Positions 1 to 5,437 of a stretch of DNA of 8,161 nt are shown here, one piece after another. The stretch is from the NCBI GenBank assembly GCA_017473665.1, contig JAFUKK010000069.1:1-8161 (forward strand), read 5' to 3'. Both the position numbers and the translations under genes were made by a program. Within the stretch, counting starts at the first letter, position 1; each line of letters starts with the position of its first letter. Source of the stretch: Lachnospiraceae bacterium. GTDB lineage: Bacteria > Bacillota > Clostridia > Lachnospirales > Lachnospiraceae. Below the pieces are notes generated by a model. That model did no database searches, was not told where the DNA came from, and worked only from the letters and a program-made list of their open reading frames with translations.

Positions 1-1
1 C

Positions 2-88
2 CCCAGGATGACAGTGGAGAAGCCGTTGATTGTATTTGAAAAGCCCGGCGTGTATATGCCGGAAATCCGGGATGTATATGGGTATTAG
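2..88 (+). CDS. C-terminal end of a probable TrmN6-like tRNA methyltransferase (partial)
   Basis: An open frame enters from the left edge and ends at TAG 86-88, giving 28 residues. The visible tail contains PLIVFEKPGVYMPEI and ends DVYGY. This resembles, from memory, the C-terminus of Firmicute proteins annotated as tRNA1(Val) adenine37-N6 methyltransferase (TrmN6/YfiC-like). Such genes commonly lie directly upstream of rsmI in Clostridia, as here. The catalytic NPPY-type motif and the SAM-binding fold would be outside the window, so the function rests on tail similarity and gene order only. It reads in the same direction as the next two genes and is probably cotranscribed with them. Confidence 0.55.
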   Translation, partial: PRMTVEKPLIVFEKPGVYMPEIRDVYGY

Positions 89-98
89 CATATAAAAA

Positions 99-317
99 AT
101 GGCAAGGGATGAAGCAGGTGCTGTAAAGGGAAAATACAAAACAATCTTTGATGAGGAATTTTTTGACCTGTTAAGAGAGAGCATTACTCAGGATGATGAG
201 GTAATATGGGCAGCGTATGCGGAGATTGCCAGAAAGGCAGTATATTCTACGGAAAAAGTATCCGAAGAAGAGGCCCGGTTGTGCTATAATATATACCGGA
301 TGCTGGGAGAGAGATAG
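99..317 (+). CDS. Small hypothetical protein, 72 aa
   Basis: I do not recognise this protein. It is a 72-residue, acidic, probably mostly helical soluble protein with no signal peptide, membrane segment or cysteine cluster. It has acidic patches (DEEFFDLL at 18-25, SEEEARLCYNIYRML near the C-terminus) and a basic N-terminal stretch (KGKYK). The frame is closed by TAA at 93-95, so ATG 99 is the only ATG available. No Shine-Dalgarno sequence precedes it, only an A-rich stretch. With 10 nt separating it from the preceding stop, translation may depend on ribosomes finishing the upstream gene. It lies between the methyltransferase tail and rsmI on the same strand, 38 nt before rsmI. It is probably a real gene because the frame fills the gap with sensible composition, but homologues would have to confirm it. 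Confidence 0.6.
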   Translation: MARDEAGAVKGKYKTIFDEEFFDLLRESITQDDEVIWAAYAEIARKAVYSTEKVSEEEARLCYNIYRMLGER

Positions 318-355
318 TCCCAAGCAATAGAAGTAGAAAGAAAGGACACAGGAAG

Positions 356-1201
356 ATGCCCGGAACTTTATATTTATGTGCTACCCCCATTGGTAATCTG
401 GGGGATATGACACCCCGTGTGGTGGAGACCTTACAAACGGTGGATCTGATCGCAGCAGAGGATACCCGTAACAGTATCAAGCTGCTCAATCATTTTGAGA
501 TACATACGCCCATGACCAGTTATCATGAGTATAATAAGGTGGAAAAAGCCCATCAGCTGGTGGGCCAGTTGCTAAATGGACAGAATATTGCATTGATTAC
601 GGATGCCGGGACACCGGCCATATCGGACCCCGGTGAGGTGTTGGTGCAGATGTGTCAAGAGCAGGGGATTCCTGTTACTTCCCTTCCGGGAGCGGCGGCT
701 TGCATTACGGCCTTGACCCTGTCAGGCCTTAGTACCCGGAGATTTTGCTTTGAGGGATTTTTGCCCACGGATAAAAAGGAGAAAAAAGAGATTTTGAAGG
801 AACTGGCTCTGGAGAGCCGTACCATGGTTCTTTATGAAGCGCCCCATCATTTGGTGCGGACCCTGGAGGAGCTGTATGAAGTACTGGGAGAGCGTAGGAT
901 TACCCTGTGCCGTGAACTGACCAAGAAATTCGAGACTGTATTTCCCACCACCCTGGAGGGGGCTTTGGAATATTACAAAGAACAGGAGCCTCGGGGAGAA
1001 TATGTATTGGTGTTGGAGGGCAGAAGCCTGGAAGACAAGCGTAAAGAAGAACAGGATAATTGGGCCAGTATGACCATTGAGGAGCATATGGCATTTTATG
1101 AAAAACAGGGAATGGACCCCAAGACAGCCATGAAACAGGTGGCTAAGGATCGTGGAGTGGGAAAGAGAGAGATTTATGGATACTTACATGGAAACCAATA
1201 G
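356..1201 (+). CDS. rsmI: 16S rRNA (cytidine1402-2'-O)-methyltransferase RsmI
   Basis: This SAM-dependent enzyme 2'-O-methylates C1402 in the decoding centre of 16S rRNA, working with RsmH, which methylates the base. At 281 residues it matches the usual length. Signature segments run in family order: the N-terminal LYLCATPIGNLGDMTPR (5-21), AEDTR (34-38), SYHEYN (55-60), the ITDAGTPAISDPG loop (81-93), PGAAA (111-115), FEGFLP (132-137) and LYEAPHH (159-165). The last 45 or so residues (SMTIEEHMAFYEK onward) look like the small helical C-terminal domain seen in many RsmI proteins. An AGGA at 343-346 lies about 9 nt before ATG 356. It follows the probable TrmN6-like gene and the 72-aa ORF and overlaps the GNAT gene downstream, so it is probably part of one transcript. 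Nothing looks broken. It was formerly called YraL/YabC. Confidence 0.95.
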   Translation: MPGTLYLCATPIGNLGDMTPRVVETLQTVDLIAAEDTRNSIKLLNHFEIHTPMTSYHEYNKVEKAHQLVGQLLNGQNIALITDAGTPAISDPGEVLVQMCQEQGIPVTSLPGAAACITALTLSGLSTRRFCFEGFLPTDKKEKKEILKELALESRTMVLYEAPHHLVRTLEELYEVLGERRITLCRELTKKFETVFPTTLEGALEYYKEQEPRGEYVLVLEGRSLEDKRKEEQDNWASMTIEEHMAFYEKQGMDPKTAMKQVAKDRGVGKREIYGYLHGNQ

Positions 1202-2075
1202 GGATGCGCTAAAGTATGAACGGGAGATTTATCTGGCCATGGATCTGACGGCGCTTGAGCATGCCAGACGACAGTTTTGTCTGGACACATGCCTTGCCTG
1301 GGAGGATTACCAGAGGGACCCGGAGCGTAAGGTGTTTATACAAAAGACGATTTATGAACCGGGTACTGCCTACATTGGTATGGAAGGGGCCAGAAAATAT
1401 CAGTCCTCTGATGGATTTTTTAATGCCATTATCTGTATGGGACAGCTGTTTCTCACAGTGGATGAACAGATTTATGACTGGGCAGTGGAGTCCTTTGGTG
1501 ATACTTCTCCGGAGTGGTTCTGCCAGTATCAGAATCTGCGCCGCATTGATGAGAAACTTCAGGAATATGGCAGGCAGGTGGGGGACACTCATGTGTACTA
1601 TCTGCCCAGCCGGGGGCTTTGCCGGGATGCGGCAGCAGGCGTGAGGGCAGAGCAAATCGGTGCATATGATGTGCAGTGGTATCATCAGGAGCAGTTGCTT
1701 TCCTTCAAGGAGCAGAATCGTTTTCAGAGAGCTTTGGGATTTTCCGAGACCCAGCCGGATGCATTGGCAGTGGCGTTGCTGAGAGAAAAGGCATCAGAGC
1801 AGAAGGAATATGACCAAAGTAAGCTGGCGGGAATGGCAGGTGTCAGCATTGATGGAACCTATTTGTGGCAGGTGGGTATTGATGTGGATGAGGATTGCCG
1901 GGGGCAGGGACTGGCTACGGAACTGGTGAGAGAACTGGTGGCAGAGCTGTATCGCCAGGGTGTGACGGTGTTTTACGGTACCAGCGAGTCCCACAGCATT
2001 TCCCAGAGTGTGGCATATCGTGCAGGCTTTGTACCGGCCTTTGCAACGGTGTATGCAGTAAAGAAAGATAAATAG
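1176..2075 (+). CDS. GNAT-family N-acetyltransferase, 299 aa
   Basis: The C-terminal third is a GNAT acetyltransferase domain, which transfers an acetyl group from acetyl-CoA to an amine. A beta strand LWQVGIDV is followed by the acetyl-CoA pyrophosphate-binding signature RGQGLA (242-247), then a helix (TELVRELVAELY). A later segment, SISQSVAYRAGF (275-286), is typical of the family's last conserved motif. The first 190 or so residues match no domain I know, contain several Trp and Tyr residues, and probably give substrate specificity; the substrate is unknown. I place the start at ATG 1176, preceded by a purine run AAGAGAGAG, which overlaps the end of rsmI by 26 nt. GTG 1152 (8 residues longer) and ATG 1188 (4 shorter) are alternatives. 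The overlap implies translational coupling to rsmI. The stop TAG touches the left arm of a 40-nt hairpin. Confidence 0.85.
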   Translation: MDTYMETNRDALKYEREIYLAMDLTALEHARRQFCLDTCLAWEDYQRDPERKVFIQKTIYEPGTAYIGMEGARKYQSSDGFFNAIICMGQLFLTVDEQIYDWAVESFGDTSPEWFCQYQNLRRIDEKLQEYGRQVGDTHVYYLPSRGLCRDAAAGVRAEQIGAYDVQWYHQEQLLSFKEQNRFQRALGFSETQPDALAVALLREKASEQKEYDQSKLAGMAGVSIDGTYLWQVGIDVDEDCRGQGLATELVRELVAELYRQGVTVFYGTSESHSISQSVAYRAGFVPAFATVYAVKKDK

Positions 2076-2114
2076 ATGTTTTGAAGACGCCGGCTTCGGC
2101 GTCCACGAAACATC
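2075..2114 (+). other. 40-nt two-part RNA hairpin after the GNAT gene
   Basis: Two perfect 7-bp stems are stacked around a 4x4 internal loop. The outer stem pairs GATGTTT (2075-2081) with AAACATC (2108-2114); the inner stem pairs GACGCCG (2086-2092) with CGGCGTC (2097-2103) around a GCTT tetraloop. It begins on the last base of the GNAT stop codon and ends 3 nt before the AAAGGAGG ribosome binding site of the next gene. No T-run follows on either strand, so it is not a standard intrinsic terminator. RNA processing, protection of the 3' end, or partial attenuation before the small Cys-rich gene are inferences. Confidence 0.65.
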
Positions 2115-2129
2115 CATAAAGGAGGATTT

Positions 2130-2309
2130 ATGGCCAGCACAAATTGTGACATGTGTGTCAATTATGTATATGATGAGGATTACGAATGCTATTGCTGTCT
2201 GGTGAATCTGGACGAGGACGAAATGTACCGTTTTTTGTCCGGTAACCAGCAGGAGTGCCCTTATTTTCGTATGGATGACGAGTATGGTGTGGTAAGACAT
2301 CAGATGTGA
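2130..2309 (+). CDS. Small Cys-rich protein, 59 aa (DUF6472-like)
   Basis: This is a 59-residue acidic protein with six cysteines. They form a CxxC pair (C6, C9), a CxCC cluster (C20, C22, C23) and a late Cys in ECPYFR (C43). Short recognisable strings are NLDEDEMYRFL and QECPYFRMDDEY. From memory this resembles the DUF6472 family of small proteins common in Lachnospiraceae, function unknown; I could not search to confirm the name. The cysteine spacing suggests a small zinc-binding fold, possibly a nucleic-acid or protein adaptor; that is inference. The start is well supported by AAAGGAGG at 2118-2125, 4 nt before ATG 2130, the best ribosome binding site in the window. It lies between the GNAT gene and spmA on the same strand, 105 nt before spmA. 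Confidence 0.85.
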   Translation: MASTNCDMCVNYVYDEDYECYCCLVNLDEDEMYRFLSGNQQECPYFRMDDEYGVVRHQM

Positions 2310-2375
2310 TAAGGGTGTGTGGTTCATGGCGGACAGTTAATCTGTTTGGGATGGACAGGCACGGTGGTGAAAGAG

Positions 2376-2405
2376 CTGCATATATTACAAAGAAGCAATA
2401 TGCAG
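2376..2405 (+). promoter_or_regulatory. Stem-loop overlapping the spmA ribosome binding site
   Basis: CTGCATAT (2376-2383) pairs perfectly with ATATGCAG (2398-2405) around a 14-nt loop. The right arm contains the first two bases of the AGGAG ribosome binding site (2404-2408) of spmA, whose ATG is at 2415. In mRNA the stem could reduce spmA initiation. The stem is AT-rich and only 8 bp long, so any effect is likely modest. The 105-nt gap before spmA holds no convincing sigma-E or sigma-G promoter that I can identify by eye. Confidence 0.4.
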
Positions 2406-2414
2406 GAGTAAGCA

Positions 2415-3020
2415 ATGTTAAATTACATATGGGCATTTATGATATTATTAGGCGTGGTGTGCAGTATTTTTACGGGACGACTGGATACCCTGGCTCAGGC
2501 GGCGCTAAACAGTGCGGGAGATGCAGTTTCTTTATGCATCACCATGGCGGGAGTGGTGTCCCTGTGGATGGGCCTGATGGAGATTGCAAAGGAAGCGGGA
2601 TTGATTCAAAAGATGACCAAGGGAATCAGTCCTTTTTTAGATTTTTTATTTCCCCGGATTCCCAAGGGACATATGGCACGGGAGTACATAGCCACAAATT
2701 TGATAGCCAATATTCTGGGATTAGGGTGGGCTTGCACTCCGGCTGGGCTAAAAGCCATGGAAGAACTGGCAAAACTGGAGAGGGAACGGGGCAACAGCAC
2801 ACCTCATATTGCCAGTAACGAGATGTGTACTTTTTTGATATTAAATGTATCCTCTCTGCAGTTGATTCCTGTAAATATGCTTGCCTACCGGAGTCAGTAC
2901 GCCAGTATCAATCCTACCATCATTATCGGACCGGCCATTGCTACCACTCTCATTAGTACTATCGTGGCAGTGATTTATTGCATGATAAAGGATAGAGATG
3001 GAAGGAGGGCAGTTGTATGA
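2415..3020 (+). CDS. spmA: Spore maturation protein A
   Basis: SpmA is a polytopic membrane protein of spore formers. In Bacillus subtilis it acts with SpmB in spore core dehydration and hence heat resistance. This copy has 201 residues, close to the roughly 196 of B. subtilis, and the nucleoside-recognition (Gate) domain type. Hydrophobic segments are visible near 4-20, 39-57, 92-106, 138-155 and 168-190. Conserved-looking strings are the gate-like segment AGVVSLWMGLMEIAK (45-59), FPRIPKGH (79-86), NILGLGWACTPAGLKAM (99-115) and NVSSLQLIP (144-152). AGGAG at 2404-2408 lies 6 nt before ATG 2415. The stop overlaps the spmB start by 4 nt (ATGA), so the two are translationally coupled. In B. subtilis dacB precedes spmA; here a small Cys-rich gene takes that position. 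Confidence 0.95.
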   Translation: MLNYIWAFMILLGVVCSIFTGRLDTLAQAALNSAGDAVSLCITMAGVVSLWMGLMEIAKEAGLIQKMTKGISPFLDFLFPRIPKGHMAREYIATNLIANILGLGWACTPAGLKAMEELAKLERERGNSTPHIASNEMCTFLILNVSSLQLIPVNMLAYRSQYASINPTIIIGPAIATTLISTIVAVIYCMIKDRDGRRAVV

Positions 3021-3550
3021 AGCTTTTGACCTCCTTTTCGGATGTTATTATCCCATGTATTATTTTTGGAGTGGTGGGATATGGACTATTGAAAAAAGTA
3101 AAAGTTTATGAATGCTTTCGGGATGGAGCCGGAGAAGGTCTCCGGACTGTAGTAGATATTTTACCTACCCTCATTGGCTTAATGATGGGGGTGGGAATCC
3201 TACGTGGTTCCGGCTTTTTTGATATACTGGGTGTGGTTCTGGAGCCCATTACGTCAGCGCTAAATATACCTACAGAATTAATCCCGTTGCTGGGAGTGAA
3301 GATGTTTTCTTCCTCCGCCGCAACGGGACTGGTACTTGACATATTTAAAACTTATGGTCCTGATTCCTACATCGGTATGGCTACTTCAATCATGATGAGT
3401 TGTACGGAAACCATATTTTACACTATGAGTGTTTATTTCCTGGCGGCAAAAGTTACGAAAACCCGCTATACCCTAAAAGGAGCTCTGATAGCTACTTTTG
3501 TTGGTACAATTATCAGTATCTGTCTTGCCTTCCGGATGGTAGGGCCGTAG
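3017..3550 (+). CDS. spmB: Spore maturation protein B
   Basis: This is the partner of SpmA, another membrane protein of the nucleoside-recognition (Gate) group, 177 residues long, matching the family length of about 178. Hydrophobic segments lie near 7-25, 46-64, 86-96, 118-143 and 155-174. Motifs include GAGEGLRTVVDILPTLIGLM (38-57), KMFSSSAATGLVLDI (95-109), and the MMSCTETIFYTMSVYF segment (126-141) that is characteristic of SpmB. AAGGAGGG at 3002-3009, inside the end of spmA, lies 7 nt before ATG 3017. The pair's presence predicts an endospore-forming host, or one recently descended from spore formers. The gene is last on its strand, and the araC gene converges on it with 10 nt between the two stop codons. 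Confidence 0.95.
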   Translation: MKLLTSFSDVIIPCIIFGVVGYGLLKKVKVYECFRDGAGEGLRTVVDILPTLIGLMMGVGILRGSGFFDILGVVLEPITSALNIPTELIPLLGVKMFSSSAATGLVLDIFKTYGPDSYIGMATSIMMSCTETIFYTMSVYFLAAKVTKTRYTLKGALIATFVGTIISICLAFRMVGP

Positions 3551-3560
3551 CAGGTATCAG

Positions 3561-4511
3561 CTACTCCTCGGATATATTTTTCTGGCACAGAACCCTATAT
3601 TCCGAGGGGGAGCAACCCTTAATCCGCTTAAAGGTGCGGTTAAAGGAGGACAGGCTGGTAAATCCGGATTTTAATGAAATCTCTGTGATGGGCAGATTGG
3701 GAATAATCAGCATTTGTTCTGCTGCCTTAATACGCTTGGCACTGAGATAATCATAAAAGGTTTGGTTGGTATACTGTTTAAATAATCTGGTAAAGTAAAA
3801 CTTGGAGAAGCAGGCAATAGTAGCGGCCTCCTCCAGCGTCAAATTCTCGGAATAATGATTGTCTATGTAGTCCAGTACCATGGACAAACGGGTTACCAGG
3901 GAACTGGACTTGATGGATGTATTTATTGCGGGGGTCACCGTGCTGGTGGCGTACTCGCCGATTTTTGCAAAAAAGCTAATCAGGCAAGAGTAAATATTCA
4001 TCTCCTTGGTGACGCTGGTTCCCCAATAATGACGGGCTATTTCCATCATCAGTTTGGCTTCTGCAGTGTATAAATCAGGATTATTGTCATAGGTAATATG
4101 CATGGGCTGTGACAATAAAGACAGGATAAAGTTGAAACCGGTTATCTGGGAAAAGAAATCCAATTCAAAAATAAAGATAAAGCGGGAACCGGTAGCAGGG
4201 GGCTGCTCCCCATGGATAAAGCCGGCAGGAATCACAAGGATATCTCCCGGTTCTAAAATATATTCCTGTTGCTGAAAAAATACGGTATAATGGTTTTGGA
4301 GAGGCATTACAATCTCCAGGGCTGTATGCCAATGGGAAGGATAGCTCTTGGTCTGGGTATTATACCAGAAACGCATGGTAGAGCCTTTGATGTATTTAGA
4401 AAATTCCATATTGCCTTCCAGAAAACGGTCGTAATAGGGAATCATGTCCGGCTGAATCTCATATTTTTCCTGTTCTTCACGGGTTAACGTAAATAATTCG
4501 GTAGGGTTCAT
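3561..4511 (-). CDS. AraC-family transcriptional regulator with cupin sensor domain, 316 aa
   Basis: This is a DNA-binding regulator, typically responding to a sugar or related small ligand. The N-terminal half holds a cupin-type sensor: SHWHTALEIVMPL (59-71) supplies metal- or ligand-site-type histidines, and LEPGDILVIPAGFIHG (86-101) is the classic second cupin motif. The C-terminal 100 residues hold two helix-turn-helix units: LTLEEAATIACFSKFYFTRLF (roughly 224-244) and the family signature from ITEISLKSGF (275-284) through FKRIKGCSPSEYR (294-306). ATG 4511 is chosen because AAGGAG lies 7 nt upstream on this strand. The frame stays open for 64 more codons, but that part is Cys-rich, basic and lacks a ribosome binding site. 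The neighbouring pentulose-type kinase hints at a sugar ligand, although two genes separate them. Its last codons lie in a hairpin shared with the spmB trailer. Confidence 0.93.
   Translation of the reverse strand: MNPTELFTLTREEQEKYEIQPDMIPYYDRFLEGNMEFSKYIKGSTMRFWYNTQTKSYPSHWHTALEIVMPLQNHYTVFFQQQEYILEPGDILVIPAGFIHGEQPPATGSRFIFIFELDFFSQITGFNFILSLLSQPMHITYDNNPDLYTAEAKLMMEIARHYWGTSVTKEMNIYSCLISFFAKIGEYATSTVTPAINTSIKSSSLVTRLSMVLDYIDNHYSENLTLEEAATIACFSKFYFTRLFKQYTNQTFYDYLSAKRIKAAEQMLIIPNLPITEISLKSGFTSLSSFNRTFKRIKGCSPSEYRVLCQKNISEE
3566..3607. terminator. Nested hairpin between convergent spmB and araC (possible two-way terminator)
   Basis: CCTCGGA (3566-3572) pairs with TCCGAGG (3601-3607). The stem continues with TATA/TATA after one bulged T, then after a 3x3 internal loop with TTCTG (3580-3584) and CAGAA (3588-3592) closing a GCA triloop. 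That makes about 16 bp in 42 nt. It starts 16 nt after the spmB stop and covers the last codons of araC on the other strand. No T-run follows either arm, so a classical intrinsic terminator is not proven. The position between convergent genes makes a role in ending or stabilising both transcripts plausible. Confidence 0.45.
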
Positions 4512-4541
4512 TGGTTCACTCCTTAAACTGTCAAAAACAGC

Positions 4542-4571
4542 TTGGCCAATATTGCTACACAAAAAGGCCAA
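4542..4571. repeat. Paired GGCCAA repeats in the araC leader
   Basis: TTGGCCAA (4542-4549) and AAGGCCAA (4564-4571) place two GGCCAA copies exactly 22 bp apart. The following bases stay partly alike (about 10 of 15 positions match from each GGCC). Two direct half-sites about two helical turns apart is an arrangement used by AraC-family proteins, so this may be an autoregulatory site for the adjacent gene. The same bases can also pair in RNA as TTGGCC/GGCCAA with an 18-nt loop. Both readings are inference. Confidence 0.3.
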
Positions 4572-4581
4572 AATGGTATCA

Positions 4582-4596
4582 TTTGTAAGTGACAAA
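4582..4596. promoter_or_regulatory. TTTGT-N5-ACAAA palindrome in the araC/mrr-like intergenic region
   Basis: TTTGT (4582-4586) and ACAAA (4592-4596) are perfect inverted arms around AAGTG. It lies in the 263-bp divergent gap, downstream of the candidate araC start point, and so would be within the araC leader. It could be a regulator-binding site or a small RNA stem. A 5-bp palindrome in AT-rich DNA can arise by chance, so support is weak. Apart from this, the repeat pair and the candidate promoters, I see nothing else in the gap. Confidence 0.25.
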
Positions 4597-4604
4597 AGGA
4601 AAGT

Positions 4605-4634
4605 TTTACGTGCAATCCTTGATTTTACTATAGC
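4605..4634 (+). promoter_or_regulatory. Candidate promoter for the Mrr-like gene, overlapping the araC promoter
   Basis: TTTACG (4605-4610) and TATAGC (4629-4634) are 18 bp apart, each matching 4 of 6 consensus bases. The -10 shares the palindrome CTATAG (4628-4633) with the opposing araC -10, so polymerase could bind in only one direction at a time. It would leave a leader of roughly 135 nt before ATG 4775. Weak matches make this tentative. Confidence 0.28.
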
Positions 4635-4656
4635 ACATATTCGTGAAGAGAGTAAA
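4627..4656 (-). promoter_or_regulatory. Candidate araC promoter
   Basis: On the minus strand, TTTACT (complement of 4651-4656) and TATAGT (complement of 4627-4632) are separated by 18 bp, matching 4 of 6 and 5 of 6 bases of the sigma-A consensus. Transcription would begin near 4620 and give a leader of about 110 nt containing the palindrome and GGCCAA repeats. It is the best candidate found by eye on this strand. Confidence 0.4.
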
Positions 4657-4774
4657 GAGGTTCCAAAAATTTTACATTTCAGAAGGCAAGATATGCGTGG
4701 CATTTTATTTTAAAAAGACAGGAATATGAAAAGAAACAGAGCACCTGTTGCTCAGATAAGGAACAAGGAGTCTT

Positions 4775-5230
4775 ATGACAAAAGAAATAATGAGTATCAT
4801 TGGAATAGTGGTAGTGATATTAGTGCTGATAGCGGGACTGGCTGTGTGGGTGCATAGGAGGAATCGCAGGCCTGCAGATATCGATATGATGGAAGGGCAT
4901 GATTTTGAGAGGTATTGTGCCACTCTGCTCCGTACCAGGGGATTTCTGGATGTGGAAGTAACCAAGGGCAGCGGAGACTATGGCATTGATATATTGGCCG
5001 AAAAGGATGGCATTACTTATGCCATCCAATGCAAATGTTACAATCAGCCTGTGGGGGTAAAGGCGGTCCAGGAGGCCTACGCCGGCAGGGATTATTATGA
5101 CCGTATGGTGGGGGCGGTATTGACCAATCAATACTTCACTACACCGGCGGTGGAGGCGGCCAGGAAACTAAAAATCTTATTGTGGGATAGGGGCTATTTG
5201 GAGAGCATGATTGCTGAAGGAAAAAAATAG
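4775..5230 (+). CDS. Membrane-anchored Mrr-type restriction endonuclease-like protein, 151 aa
   Basis: A single N-terminal membrane helix (about 6-27), with basic residues after it (HRRNRR, 28-32), is followed by a cytosolic Mrr-type (PF04471-like) nuclease fold. Expected catalytic elements of the PD-(D/E)xK fold are present: the glutamate in GHDFERY (E45), GSGDYGIDI (66-73) with the metal-binding Asp at 72, and AIQCK (83-87) supplying the Q-x-K pair. Later VGAVLTNQYFT (112-122) matches the core strand plus the T-N segment common in Mrr proteins. No methyltransferase or specificity gene is adjacent, so this is not a visible restriction-modification system. Membrane-tethered Mrr-like proteins are common in Firmicutes and their role is largely unknown; DNA quality control or phage defence are guesses. 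AAGGAG (4765-4770) lies 4 nt before ATG 4775. It is divergent from araC and convergent with the DUF885 gene. Confidence 0.88.
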   Translation: MTKEIMSIIGIVVVILVLIAGLAVWVHRRNRRPADIDMMEGHDFERYCATLLRTRGFLDVEVTKGSGDYGIDILAEKDGITYAIQCKCYNQPVGVKAVQEAYAGRDYYDRMVGAVLTNQYFTTPAVEAARKLKILLWDRGYLESMIAEGKK

Positions 5231-5233
5231 TGT

Positions 5234-5437
5234 TTACTGCTGTAGTAATCGGGTTAGGGTAGAAAAGTCTGCCGGGCCCTGCTCTAACAGAAAGCTATGA
5301 AAGCGATAATCAGTGTAATCATCTCCCCAAAGAGTACTTGCAGTTTCTTTCAAGGTACATATTTCAAGATATCCCAGGTAATACTGAGGATAATTACAGG
5401 GATCTTCCACCAGGTACCGATAGATGGAACGGATGGT
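5234..5437 (-). pseudogene. Detached C-terminal segment of the DUF885 gene beyond an in-frame stop
   Basis: Reading on from TAA (5438-5440) in the same frame, the minus strand stays open for 67 codons to a second TAA at 5234-5236. The residues look like the missing protein end: they begin TIRSIYRYLVEDP, continue through NYPQYYLGYLEI and LKETASTLWGDDY, and include FHSFLLEQGP before the end. DUF885 proteins, as I recall them, end in a Tyr/Gly-rich segment of this kind followed by an FH...L..G stretch. The segment has no start codon or ribosome binding site of its own. It fills the space to within 3 nt of the convergent nuclease gene, as an intact gene end would. This accounts for the roughly 200-bp apparent gap after the stop. 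Confidence 0.85.

Noticed and set aside
1209..1685. 158-codon - ORF opposite the GNAT gene
   Set aside because: It is antisense to an intact coding region and resembles no known protein.
1794..2327. 177-codon - ORF opposite the GNAT gene and the small Cys-rich gene
   Set aside because: It is antisense to two well-supported genes, with His/Thr/Ile-rich low-quality composition and no recognisable motif.
2310..2414. Sporulation sigma-E or sigma-G promoter before spmA
   Set aside because: GCATATATT looked like a possible -35, but no matching -10 follows at the right spacing.
2306..2818. 170-codon + ORF upstream of and overlapping spmA
   Set aside because: It is the out-of-frame shadow of spmA: Gly/His-rich, without family features, and with no ribosome binding site.
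4512..4703. N-terminal extension of the araC frame by 64 codons to an ATG at 4703
   Set aside because: It is basic and Cys-rich, unlike an AraC N-terminus, has no ribosome binding site, and covers the candidate promoters, whereas ATG 4511 has AAGGAG 7 nt upstream.
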